Assembly (NCBI GenBank): GCA_965194535.1
Contig: OZ239145.1
Coordinates: 1,860,001-1,924,000 of the forward strand
DNA from: Verrucolacustris abundans
Lineage (GTDB): Bacteria; Verrucomicrobiota; Verrucomicrobiia; Methylacidiphilales; Verrucolacustridaceae
Direction of reading: 5' to 3'
Length of the DNA: 64,000 nucleotides
Shown here: positions 1 through 8,024 of the stretch, piece after piece
How the letters are laid out: each line of letters starts with the position of its first letter
Numbering within the stretch: position 1 is the first letter of the stretch
Notes under the pieces: generated by a model
Seen by the model: only the letters and a program-made list of their open reading frames with translations
Told to the model about the DNA's origin: nothing
Database searches by the model: none
Made by a program: the position numbers and the translations under genes

Positions 1-259
1 CGAAGCTAAATTCTCGAAAAAAGATCTCACCACGGCCGAAATGGACTCCTTTCGCCCCTCCTCCGCCACCCTCTCCGTCGCAAAACTCATTCAAGAAACC
101 AAAGCTCTCCCCAGTAACTCGGAAGCCCGCCGACTCATCACCCAAGGCGGAGTCAAACTCGACGGCGCCAAACTCGACGATCCACAGGCAGAAGTTTCTC
201 TCAAATCAGGCCAAGTCCTCCAAGTCGGCAAGAAAACCTTCCTCCGCATCACCCTCTAG
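1..259 (+). CDS. tyrS: Tyrosyl-tRNA synthetase, C-terminal S4 domain (partial)
   Basis: The open frame enters from the left edge (first full codon at base 2) and ends with TAG at 257-259. The roughly 85 visible residues form an S4 RNA-binding domain (SVAKLIQE, SEARRLITQGGVKLDG, LQVGKKTFLRI), which is the usual C-terminus of bacterial TyrS, the enzyme that charges tRNA-Tyr in the cytoplasm. The catalytic part lies outside the window, so the assignment rests on this domain and its terminal position. Another S4 protein is possible, but the sequence following the KFSKKDL-type lead-in fits TyrS best. Confidence 0.8.
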   Translation, partial: EAKFSKKDLTTAEMDSFRPSSATLSVAKLIQETKALPSNSEARRLITQGGVKLDGAKLDDPQAEVSLKSGQVLQVGKKTFLRITL

Positions 260-447
260 CCGCAAACTTCGGTAGGTTTGTCTGAACAAGATCACTCCAA
301 TTGCACGATCTTGAGGCCATCGATCCCGTCGAAAGCCTAGTTTTAGCCCCACAACTTATTCTTCCGCATCCACCCGATGTTCACATCTTTTGTGGATCAA
401 TTTTCCCCATCCCTCGACTCCCCTCCGCTTCCGTCCATTCCAGAGAG

Positions 448-1623
448 ATGCCGATCCACACCCGTAAAGACTGGGAAAAAAGGGAATCTACCCTGCTCAG
501 CCGCTACGCCTCGAAAAGCAGGGAAAGCCTCGGTCGCAAGCATCCTGAACAGTCCCACGATTTCCGCCCAGAATTTCAACGTGATCGCGAACGCATCGTT
601 CACAGCACCGCATTTCGCTCTCTCGAGTATAAAACCCAGCTTCCCCTCAACGGCTCGGGTGATCATGTCCGTACCCGTCTCACCCACACCATCGAAGTCG
701 CTTCCCTCTCCCGTTCCCTTTGTCGCTCCCTCGGCTTGAATGAAGACCTGGCCGAGGCCATTGCCCTCGCTCGCGACCTCGGTCACCCACCCTTTGGACA
801 CACGGTCGAACACACCCTAGACCAGCTGATGCAAGATTCAGGCGGGTTCGGTCGCCGCCGCCAAAGCCTACGCGTGGTGGAACAGCTCGAAGTCAAATAC
901 CCAGAATTCAACGGACTCAACCTCACCCACGAAGTTCGTCAAGGCATTGACCCCCTTCCCCGTCCCGGCCTTCACCCGTCCCTTGAGGCACAAGTCGTCG
1001 ACCTCGCAGATGAGATTGCCCACTCCTGCCACGATCTGGAAGACGCCCTCGAAAGTGGCCTGATCGATCCCTCCGCCCTCCTAGCCATAGAACTTTGGAA
1101 AGAAACCGAATCCTCAATCCGCAAAAATTACGCTCGCTTGGATCCAGAACGTACACGCCGATATGTTGCCCGATGCTTGGCCGACCTGCTAGTCGAGGAC
1201 GCCACCCGCTCTTCTGACGCTCACCTCTCGGAATCGAAACCCGCTTCCGCAGCAGACGCTCAGTCCCACTCCCTCCGCCTCATTGCCTTTACCCTTCCTA
1301 TGCGTGTGAAAATTCAAAACCTGCGCAATTTCCTAAACGAAAATCTTTACCATCATCCTGGAGTTCGCGAGGTCAACCAACGCTCCTGCCAAGTCCTTCA
1401 AGGTCTCTTCGAATTTTATCATCTTCATCCGCATCTGATCGCGGATCGGGCTGCCCTTCGCATCAAAAAGGAGGGCGTGAGCAGGGCCATCTGTGACTTT
1501 CTTTCAGGCCTGACGGATCGCACCGCCCTCCAACACTACGCCCGCCATGTCGGCACAGACGGTCTCCTCCGCGAACTCGCACCTCAGGCTCCCTCCACCC
1601 AAGCTCACCTCTCTCTCGTTTAA
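448..1623 (+). CDS. dgt: dGTPase-like HD-domain protein, altered active site
   Basis: The 391-residue product resembles deoxyguanosinetriphosphate triphosphohydrolase-like proteins, which cleave dNTPs to nucleoside and triphosphate. Family landmarks are present: RDRERIVHSTAFRSLEYKTQ (45-64), LTHTIEVA with His80, GHPPFGHT (112-119), GLNLTHEV, and DLADEIAH with Asp185/Asp188. The canonical HD doublet (AHDxGHPPFGH) reads ARDLGHPPFGH, so the metal-ligand His is Arg109. The usual FEHNxQ segment reads FGRRRQ. The frame extends upstream to a TTG at 301, but the ATG at 448 is preceded by AGAGAG and matches the family N-terminus. It converges on the hydrolase gene with a 4-bp overlap. Fold assignment is sure; activity is doubtful. 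Confidence 0.8.
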   Translation: MPIHTRKDWEKRESTLLSRYASKSRESLGRKHPEQSHDFRPEFQRDRERIVHSTAFRSLEYKTQLPLNGSGDHVRTRLTHTIEVASLSRSLCRSLGLNEDLAEAIALARDLGHPPFGHTVEHTLDQLMQDSGGFGRRRQSLRVVEQLEVKYPEFNGLNLTHEVRQGIDPLPRPGLHPSLEAQVVDLADEIAHSCHDLEDALESGLIDPSALLAIELWKETESSIRKNYARLDPERTRRYVARCLADLLVEDATRSSDAHLSESKPASAADAQSHSLRLIAFTLPMRVKIQNLRNFLNENLYHHPGVREVNQRSCQVLQGLFEFYHLHPHLIADRAALRIKKEGVSRAICDFLSGLTDRTALQHYARHVGTDGLLRELAPQAPSTQAHLSLV

Positions 1624-2525
1624 CTTTTTTTGCTCGACTGGATCCGAGCCAAAAAGGTTCGTATCTTTTCCTGAAAGGAATCCTGAAATGTCCGGTTCTC
1701 GTGCCCCTCTCCCGGAATAACCCAAAACTCTTTCGGCCCTCCCGCCGCCTCATAAACCGATCGCACCACCGCAGAATCCATACGGACATCCTTCTCTCCC
1801 GCCAAAACCAGCATCGGCGCGTGAATCTTTGCTGCGGCCCGTAAAGAATTCACGTCGTCCATCCGAAAATGGGCACGTTCTTCAATCATCGGACACGCGA
1901 GGACAATCAGAGGAAACTCGGGAATCCCATACATCAACTTGGCATGATGACAGATGGTGTTTCGGTACGTATCAAACGGCGCATCCGCAATGAGCCCAGC
2001 AACCGAACCATCTCTCTCTGCCGCCAGAAGAGCCGATACCGCCCCCATCGACGTTCCCCATAAAACCGGATCTCCTGACCCTGTCCCACGAATATACTGA
2101 ATCCCAGCCTCCACATCCCGACTCTCGTGAAAACCAATGCTCGTCAAACTCGGCTCACTTTCCCCATGGCCGCGAAAATCGATCGCCATCACGGGATACC
2201 CCTCCCTCTGCGCAAACAGTATGTAGTCCATCATGTGAGCCTTGCTCGCTCCTAACCCGTGCAGAACCAGCACAGGCGGCTTGCCCTTCCGGCCATTGGG
2301 CAACCACCAAGCGGAGATTTTTTTCCCATCCTCCGACGTCAATTCCACATTCTCACAAACCAAGCCCAGACGGGTCGGATGCATCGCAGGTCGTGCCGAT
2401 GGCGGAATCATGGTGGCTAAAGTCGCAAGGAACCCTGCCGCCAACCAAAGCATTCCACCGACGAGGATAGACAACCCACCTCCTACCCCCACAATCCACT
2501 TCCACTGCTTACGCCAAAAATCCAT
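1620..2525 (-). CDS. Membrane-anchored alpha/beta hydrolase
   Basis: The 301-residue protein has one N-terminal membrane segment (about residues 8-36) followed by a periplasmic or exposed alpha/beta-hydrolase domain. VLVLHGLGASK forms the oxyanion region, WGTSMGA holds the nucleophilic Ser, AGEKDVRMD supplies the acidic residue and GEGHEN the His. It belongs to the broad BAAT/YqkD-like serine hydrolase group; the substrate cannot be read from sequence. The gene is monocistronic and convergent with the dGTPase-like gene, whose last codons it overlaps by 4 bp. Confidence 0.8.
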   Translation of the reverse strand: MDFWRKQWKWIVGVGGGLSILVGGMLWLAAGFLATLATMIPPSARPAMHPTRLGLVCENVELTSEDGKKISAWWLPNGRKGKPPVLVLHGLGASKAHMMDYILFAQREGYPVMAIDFRGHGESEPSLTSIGFHESRDVEAGIQYIRGTGSGDPVLWGTSMGAVSALLAAERDGSVAGLIADAPFDTYRNTICHHAKLMYGIPEFPLIVLACPMIEERAHFRMDDVNSLRAAAKIHAPMLVLAGEKDVRMDSAVVRSVYEAAGGPKEFWVIPGEGHENRTFQDSFQEKIRTFLARIQSSKKS

Positions 2526-2602
2526 TTCTCATACTACTCATGGAGTGACCTGCAAAGGCACCCTTCATTTGCTTTCCCTTTTTGAAGGATTACGTTCCTC
2601 TT

Positions 2603-2863
2603 ATGAATGCGATGATCATGGGACTAGGATGGATTCCTTGGTTTGTCCCTCGTGGAGCGGATCTAATAAACAACCTGCCGGGAGTGATTCTCACTCTCTG
2701 GATTGGGTTGGTCTTCGCCACGATGGTCTACTTTCACGGCAACGTGAAAGACTTGGAACCCAAACCCGGTTCGGTCACACCGATCCAGAAAACGGCCGCG
2801 GGGCTGATGTTTCTTGTCGATGCGATCATGCTGGGACTCGCTCTTTATCTGATCCTTCGCTAA
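2603..2863 (+). CDS. Small two-segment membrane protein, function unknown
   Basis: The 86-residue product has two hydrophobic segments (about residues 1-38 and 62-85) separated by a short loop containing HGNVKDLEPKPG. A GAAGGA Shine-Dalgarno-like sequence lies about 14 bases before the ATG at 2603; an in-frame TTG at 2582 would add seven residues. It stands alone, just left of the proposed island boundary at 2945. I do not recognise the family. Confidence 0.5.
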   Translation: MNAMIMGLGWIPWFVPRGADLINNLPGVILTLWIGLVFATMVYFHGNVKDLEPKPGSVTPIQKTAAGLMFLVDAIMLGLALYLILR

Positions 2864-2944
2864 CGCGAACGGATGGATAAGGATTAAGTCGCCCTACCCC
2901 TGTATCGATTCCCGTTTTTTCGAGCCCTGTAAGGTAAGCCTCAC

Positions 2945-2965
2945 AAATTTTGGAGGCGAGGGTCG
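2945..2965. repeat. tRNA-Cys 3'-end fragment, putative island attachment site (far end)
   Basis: These 21 bases are identical to 19534-19554. There they comprise 7 flanking bases plus the CCA end, the acceptor 3' strand and the start of the T arm of the intact tRNA-Cys gene. Weaker resemblance continues about 15 bases further (ACCGAAACC against ATCGAACCG). Orientation is the same as the tRNA, as expected for an attL/attR direct repeat created by site-specific integration at a tRNA 3' end. That it is an att site is inferred. Confidence 0.7.
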
Positions 2966-3031
2966 ACACCGAAACCAACGACTATCTTGTTCGGGATGCT
3001 TCCAATTTACCTATTATGAAGTGGAGTTGGA

Positions 3032-5263
3032 TTATGGCTTCGAACTCCCCAGGTTCCATTCACAGGAATCTTCCAAGTTGCCCTTACCCGACTGAGCAAC
3101 GACTCGGATGGAGTTGGGGCCGGGCTTTAGTTTGACCTGTTCCCAACGGCAGATTTTGAAGCTGTTGGGCTGAGCTTTTCCAACGGAAACGCCATTCACG
3201 AACAACTCGACCTCTTGGCAGTTGGAATACGCTTTGACTTCGGTGATGGGTTCTTTTCGGGCGGTGGCTCGGCGGGAGGTGAGATAAACCATCGGCTCGG
3301 GATTCCAGTTCGCTTTATAGAAGTAGAAGGCGTCCTTTTTGATTTTACGGTCGTGGGTGATAAGGCCTTTATCATTCAGCGACGGGACATTTCCTTCTTT
3401 CCGGCCGCGACAGGCAAAATCAAACATGTTCCAAATAAAGGTTCCCCAGATGAGGGGGTCATCCTTCATGGCGGCCCAGTCTCCTTCATGCACGTAGGAT
3501 TGATACTCCTCGGGATGAAAGGGGCCCCTCGGCTCGGGCCGAACCGGAGCGCCTTCAGTATGGTGAGCGATATTTCCCCCAGCTCCGTACTCACTGATGG
3601 CAATAGGCTTATTCACGCTTTTCGAGCGTTTCTTGACGAAGTTCTTCATCTCGGAAGGAGCGGAGTCGTGATACCAAGCCGGATAATGGTTGAAGGCCAT
3701 CTGCTCCGTAACCAGGTTGAAGGATTGGCCGTACTTACAAGAAGCGGCCACCACGAAACGTTGGGGATCGAGCTCCTTTGCCACGGACTGGAGATGCTTT
3801 AACTGCTCATCGCTTGGAGGCATGGGTCGGGTGCCCAGCTCGTTAAAGAGTCCCCACCAAATTGACGAAGGATGGTTGTAGAGCTGGCTTACCATCTCTC
3901 GCATCATTTCCTCGGTGTTCTGCCAAAAAGCACGAGTGTTGCGGGTCACGTTCACCAGTGGAATTTCGTCCCACAAGAGAGTGCCTTGCCGGTCATGAAT
4001 GTCGTGCCAGTTCTGACTCTGGGGGTAGTGGGCGTTCCGAATCGCATTGGCTCCCATTTCCTGAATCAACTTGGCATCATTTTCCTCCTCTTGCGCCGAT
4101 AGGGCCCAACCTTTGTTGCGTATGTCTTGATGACGATTGACCCCCAAAACCGGATACGGTTTTCCGTTGAGGAAAAAGCCCTGTCCCTCCTTGATGGCAA
4201 AGTCCCGAAGTCCGAGCGGTTGAATGACCTGATCCACCGCACTCCCTTCCCTTTGTACGGTCACAACGACGCGATAGAGATAAGGGTCCAGTCGACCGTT
4301 CCAACGATGCGGATCTTTAATCTTCAGCGTTTGTATAAAGGGGACGACCTCCTCTGAGGGCACATCATTTTCCTTCGAATCCTGTGCCACGATCTGACCC
4401 GACTTATCCTGAATCTGAGTTGAAAGGGTGATGCGGACAGGGGGTGGCCGGATATAATCTTTTTTGCCCTTGGCTGTTTTCGTTGTCTCGGCTCCCGGGG
4501 TCTGATCCTCGCTTTTGGAGGCGAGGACCGGCTTTTGCCAATTGGAGACAAGAGTGCGTACTTCGACGACCGCTTGGCTGTCGTTGAGGGACTTCGTCGT
4601 CAAATAAACTCCCGGGGAAGCATAATCGAGGGGGGAGATACAGATCTCATCGGTGACGATCAGATCCACCGGCCGATAGATTCCGCCGTAGAGGTTAAAA
4701 TCTCCAAAGAGCGGAGGCACATCTTCCCGGCGGGAGTTGTCGACCTGCACGCGGAGCTCGTTTTTATTGCCGAACTTGAGGTAGTCGGTCAGCTCAAAGC
4801 AGAAAGCGGTGAATCCCCCCCGATGCTCCCCAATGAAAGCATCGTTAAGGTAAACTCGAGCCACAAGGCAGGCGGCTTGAAATCGGATAAAGACACGGCG
4901 TTTCCCCTCCCAATCCTGGGGTATTTCAAGCTTACGCGCGTACCAGCAAGCCCCTTCATAAAGACCCTTTTTTGTATGCGAATCCTTGGCTTTGCTGGCT
5001 TCGATCTCAGCCATCCAGACTTGGGTGGCGGCAGCGGCCTGTTCCGGAGTTTCCTGTTTGCTGCTGATTTCAGCCGGCCCTGCCTGTCCGTCCAGTGCGT
5101 TCCAGGTGTGAGGTACTGTGACAGTCTCCCACTTTTTCGTATCAGCATAGAGATCGACATCCTGACGAATGAACTTCCAGTCCTGCGTCAGGTGCTGAAC
5201 CTCCCGTTCGGCGTGGAGACACGAAACCGAAATCAGAAATAGTACGATTGATCGGTGCATCAT
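3032..5263 (-). CDS. Secreted glycoside hydrolase family 2 enzyme (beta-galactosidase-like)
   Basis: The 743-residue protein begins with a signal peptide (MMHRSIVLFLISVSCLHA). A jelly-roll sugar-binding domain follows (about 30-205, with FTAFCFELTDYL), then an Ig-like domain (about 210-350) and a TIM barrel (GVNRHQD, GANAIRNAHYPQS, DEIPL). The acid/base Glu is in GLFNELG (Glu475) and the nucleophile in AISEYGAGG (Glu558), so it looks catalytically competent on an exo-linked beta-glycoside in the periplasm or outside. A stretch near residues 245-275 (rich in K, E and T) is a linker insert. It is the only carbohydrate enzyme in the island and is divergent from the Rrf2 gene. Linkage specificity is not readable. 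Confidence 0.88.
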   Translation of the reverse strand: MMHRSIVLFLISVSCLHAEREVQHLTQDWKFIRQDVDLYADTKKWETVTVPHTWNALDGQAGPAEISSKQETPEQAAAATQVWMAEIEASKAKDSHTKKGLYEGACWYARKLEIPQDWEGKRRVFIRFQAACLVARVYLNDAFIGEHRGGFTAFCFELTDYLKFGNKNELRVQVDNSRREDVPPLFGDFNLYGGIYRPVDLIVTDEICISPLDYASPGVYLTTKSLNDSQAVVEVRTLVSNWQKPVLASKSEDQTPGAETTKTAKGKKDYIRPPPVRITLSTQIQDKSGQIVAQDSKENDVPSEEVVPFIQTLKIKDPHRWNGRLDPYLYRVVVTVQREGSAVDQVIQPLGLRDFAIKEGQGFFLNGKPYPVLGVNRHQDIRNKGWALSAQEEENDAKLIQEMGANAIRNAHYPQSQNWHDIHDRQGTLLWDEIPLVNVTRNTRAFWQNTEEMMREMVSQLYNHPSSIWWGLFNELGTRPMPPSDEQLKHLQSVAKELDPQRFVVAASCKYGQSFNLVTEQMAFNHYPAWYHDSAPSEMKNFVKKRSKSVNKPIAISEYGAGGNIAHHTEGAPVRPEPRGPFHPEEYQSYVHEGDWAAMKDDPLIWGTFIWNMFDFACRGRKEGNVPSLNDKGLITHDRKIKKDAFYFYKANWNPEPMVYLTSRRATARKEPITEVKAYSNCQEVELFVNGVSVGKAQPNSFKICRWEQVKLKPGPNSIRVVAQSGKGNLEDSCEWNLGSSKP

Positions 5264-5445
5264 TTTTTAGGTTTTATGTTTCAGATTTTGTTTTTTGTTC
5301 GCGACCATACTGAAATTCGAACATACTACAGTCGCTTAATGAAAAAGCTTATTTCGGTCCCTGCCCATCAAAAAAATACATTTATCTCCTTACGACCTAC
5401 CCGCTCCCAACCATAGCCGTGTGTCATCACGGCGGAAAATAGTTG

Positions 5446-5491
5446 TTGACCCACGTTCACCTGTATTATATAACGACCATTCTAGTCGTAT
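5446..5491 (+). promoter_or_regulatory. Promoter and operator of the Rrf2 regulator gene
   Basis: A TTGACC -35 (5446-5451) and TATAAC -10 (5469-5474) are 17 bp apart. The perfect inverted repeat ACGAC-N7-GTCGT (5473-5489) starts inside the -10 and ends two bases before the ATG at 5492. No Shine-Dalgarno sequence precedes the ATG, so the transcript leader would be only about 10 bases. Binding of the dimeric Rrf2 protein here would block transcription, predicting autorepression. The same motif recurs before the yezD-like gene. Confidence 0.65.
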
Positions 5492-5956
5492 ATGCAACTT
5501 TCTAAGAAAACTGATTATGCTTTGAGGGTGCTCTTCACCCTCGCCGAGCATTCTGGTCGCGGCCCGATCCCCATCCGAGAACTGGCCCGGCGGAACGACG
5601 TGCCTAAACGCTTCCTTGAACACATCCTGCTCGACTGCAAATCCCAAAATTGGGTGGATAGCTCGGCCGGTAAAGAGGGCGGTTATTTTCTTGCCAAAGA
5701 CCCATCTCAAATATCTATGGGAGAAGTTGTTAGATATTTTGATGGATTCCTTGCCCCGATTCCTTGTGTTTCGTTAAAGAATTATATTCCCTGCAGCCAG
5801 GAATCGGTCTGCCGCTTCCGCCGCCTCCTTTTAGAGATCCGGAATTATGTGGCCAAAGTCATGGACCAAGCATCCTTGGCTAAGGTCATGTTGAATGCAC
5901 CCGTACTCCCCAGAGAACTATTCGCTCTTCAAGGATTGAACGGAGAAGGGATCTAA
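5492..5956 (+). CDS. Rrf2-family transcriptional regulator (CymR/IscR-like)
   Basis: The 154-residue protein has the Rrf2 winged helix (MQLSKKTDYALRVLFTLAEH, IRELARRNDVPKRFLEHIL, GGYFLAKDPSQISMGEVVRYFDG). Three cysteines, Cys92, Cys101 and Cys107, lie where IscR carries its cluster ligands, with wider first spacing (C-x8-C-x5-C). It may therefore sense an Fe-S cluster, redox state or a cysteine-related signal. It is the first gene of a nine-gene plus-strand run for sulfate uptake and cysteine synthesis, so a CymR/CysR-like role in sulfur control is the natural inference. The operator overlapping its own start predicts autoregulation. Confidence 0.85.
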   Translation: MQLSKKTDYALRVLFTLAEHSGRGPIPIRELARRNDVPKRFLEHILLDCKSQNWVDSSAGKEGGYFLAKDPSQISMGEVVRYFDGFLAPIPCVSLKNYIPCSQESVCRFRRLLLEIRNYVAKVMDQASLAKVMLNAPVLPRELFALQGLNGEGI

Positions 5957-5972
5957 AAATTAGGTCTTAATA

Positions 5973-5989
5973 ACGACTATCTTAATCGT
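5973..5989 (+). promoter_or_regulatory. Second Rrf2-type operator, before the yezD-like gene
   Basis: ACGACTATCTTAATCGT matches the operator at 5473-5489 at 13 of 17 positions, and 20 of 24 when the flanks are included. It sits in exactly the same register, ending two bases before the ATG. The half-site ACGAC/ATCGT is imperfect by one base. A TAATAAC -10-like sequence overlaps its left edge, but no clear -35 is seen. It probably lets the Rrf2 protein control yezD and the downstream sulfate genes. Confidence 0.65.
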
Positions 5990-5991
5990 AT

Positions 5992-6165
5992 ATGAGCACA
6001 CCAGAAAATACTTGGGTCGACGTAGTCAAAGAGAACCTAAATGGGCTTCGATTTGGCCAAATCCTGATCACCGTGCACGAAGGTCGCCCTGTTCAGATTG
6101 AGCGAACAGAAAAGACCCGGCTCGAACCCTCTTCCACCAAAACCCAACCCACACGGGAGGATTAA
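5992..6165 (+). CDS. yezD: YezD-like small protein (DUF2292)
   Basis: This 57-residue ORF reads MSTPENTWVDVVKENLNGL followed by RFGQILITVHEGRPVQIERT, the compact DUF2292/YezD pattern (one helix and a two-strand sheet). The family is small, of unknown mechanism, and commonly found beside sulfur-assimilation genes. It begins 35 bases after the regulator gene and is the second gene of the sulfate operon. The start is fixed by the operator-ATG arrangement it shares with the regulator; no Shine-Dalgarno sequence is visible, so translation may be leaderless or near-leaderless. Confidence 0.8.
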   Translation: MSTPENTWVDVVKENLNGLRFGQILITVHEGRPVQIERTEKTRLEPSSTKTQPTRED

Positions 6166-6251
6166 AGAAACCCAACACCCTCGAAACTAGCCCAAGCGGA
6201 TCTGACCGGACCACCGGAGGAACCCTTTGCCCAAAACAAAAGGAAACCTCC

Positions 6252-8000
6252 ATGAGCAATAACCTCATCCAACTATTCGTCCGATTCATGATGCGCTTTG
6301 GCGTCTTCATCATCGTGACGTCTCCCCTCCATATCCTCCAAGCACAGAACTCGGCGAATGCCCAGGACCAGACGGTTCAGGAGCAACTTGAAGCCATGCG
6401 TAAAGAGATCGCCGATCTGAAGCGCAATGCGAGCCGGACAAAACCAAATACAGCAACCCCGAATACGGAACAGCAAGGCACGGGTCAGACTATTGGGGGA
6501 ACGACCACTCAGGAAAGCCTCCTCGGTGGGGATCGCAGAAGCTTGAAAACTCCTCCAGACGACCGGCAGGGGGCGGCGATCCAGGAAGAGCGTGTCGATT
6601 TGGACCATGAGGCACGCCTTAGTGTGGTTGAGAGAAAGGAAGAGTTGATCGAGGAGGAACTGGCCAAAAAAGCGGCCACAACTCCGAACCTTTCTTTCAC
6701 GGAAAAGGGGTTTGTTGTGAAATCTGCCGACGGCCAACATGCCTTGCGCCTTGGTGGGCTCCTACAGCTCGATGGGCGCCAATACTTGGGCAGCGAAAAC
6801 GATGCGAATAATGTATTTTTGGTACGTCGAGCACGAGTCTACGCCTCAGGGACGATTTGGAAGTACATCGATTTTCGATTCCAGCCGGAATTCGGCTTGG
6901 TAGACGCGCAAAACTTCCGCTACACCGCGTTCATTGCTGACGCTACCCTAAACATCAACGTACAAAAAGAATTTCAAATTCTAATTGGAAAAATGAAGCC
7001 CTGCGGGGGCTTGGAGATGCTACAGGCAGCTCAAAACATTATGTTCATCGAGCGTGGCCCACTCCAACAGCTTCAGCCCAACCGCCAGCTTGGTTTCATG
7101 CCCAACGGCCTTCTCTTTGATGATACCCTGAACTACGCCGTTGGAGTTTTTGCTTCCGCTCCAAACAACTATAGCCAGACCACCGACATAGGAAACGGTT
7201 ATGGAGTCATGGGTCGTCTTTTTGCTCGGCCCTTTGTCAATGATGCCGACGAGTTGTCAGGCCTCGGGTTCGGTGCATCGGTTGCCTACTCCAACCTCGA
7301 TGACTACCAACCCAGCAACTCAAGTGGAATTACCAATGGTCTCAACACCTATGCCTCCGACCCAGGAGTCGTATTCTTCAGCTGGAATTCCAACGCACAG
7401 CGGAATGGGGCCATGTACCGAATTATTCCCCAAGCCTACTACTACGTAGGCCCTTGGGGTGTCATGACGGAGTACGTCGTCCAAAGTCAGGGCCTATCTC
7501 TGGGCACCGGAAACGCCACTCAACAACGCCAGATTCGGGATACCAGCTGGGGCTGGCAGGCAATGGTGACCTACAACATCACGGGGGAGGACAACACCTT
7601 TGACAATCCAATCCCTTTTCATAATTTCGACTTCTTCCAGTCGGAGGATGAGGACGCCGTTGGACTATGGCAGCTCGGTTTCCGCGCCGATCAAATCCAG
7701 TTGGATAGCGATCTCTTCAGACAACCCACTCCAGGAGGCTCAAATACCTTCGTTGCATCAGGGAATGCTTCCAATAATGCACGCGGCTTTCACTCCTACA
7801 CATTGGGCTTGAGCTGGTGGATGAACCCCAATGTCCGCTTGCAACTCAATGCCACCTACACGCTTTGGGATTACTCCAGCAACTTTAACACAAGTTCTGG
7901 CGGATCTGCGAATGGATCTGGAAATAACTCCCCTGGGCAAGGGAACTCGATCTCCAACGATGAGATCGCTTTTGCAGCCAGAATCGGCTTCTCCTACTAA
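6252..8000 (+). CDS. Outer-membrane anion porin (OprO/OprP-like)
   Basis: The 582-residue protein has a signal peptide to about residue 35 and an N-terminal coiled coil (QEQLEAMRKEIADLKRN, about 41-57). A second charged helix (about 115-142) follows, then a beta-barrel starting with ALRLGGLLQLDGRQYLG and containing VRRARVYASGTIWKYIDFRF, typical of the phosphate-selective porin O/P family. The barrel ends in an aromatic residue (FSY). AAAAGGAAA precedes the ATG. Its place between yezD and sbp suggests it passes sulfate or another sulfur anion across the outer membrane; the family name reflects phosphate porins, so the substrate here is inferred from context. Confidence 0.8.
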   Translation: MSNNLIQLFVRFMMRFGVFIIVTSPLHILQAQNSANAQDQTVQEQLEAMRKEIADLKRNASRTKPNTATPNTEQQGTGQTIGGTTTQESLLGGDRRSLKTPPDDRQGAAIQEERVDLDHEARLSVVERKEELIEEELAKKAATTPNLSFTEKGFVVKSADGQHALRLGGLLQLDGRQYLGSENDANNVFLVRRARVYASGTIWKYIDFRFQPEFGLVDAQNFRYTAFIADATLNINVQKEFQILIGKMKPCGGLEMLQAAQNIMFIERGPLQQLQPNRQLGFMPNGLLFDDTLNYAVGVFASAPNNYSQTTDIGNGYGVMGRLFARPFVNDADELSGLGFGASVAYSNLDDYQPSNSSGITNGLNTYASDPGVVFFSWNSNAQRNGAMYRIIPQAYYYVGPWGVMTEYVVQSQGLSLGTGNATQQRQIRDTSWGWQAMVTYNITGEDNTFDNPIPFHNFDFFQSEDEDAVGLWQLGFRADQIQLDSDLFRQPTPGGSNTFVASGNASNNARGFHSYTLGLSWWMNPNVRLQLNATYTLWDYSSNFNTSSGGSANGSGNNSPGQGNSISNDEIAFAARIGFSY

Positions 8001-8024
8001 AAAACAAACAAAGGAAAAATACAC

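Noticed and set aside
301..447. Longer dGTPase-like start at a TTG
   Set aside because: The extra 49 residues are not family-like and the ATG at 448 has a purine-rich site before it.
5301..5335. GCGAC...GTCGC inverted half-sites as another Rrf2 operator before the GH2 gene
   Set aside because: The half-sites are 25 bp apart instead of 7 and the centre does not match the twin operators.
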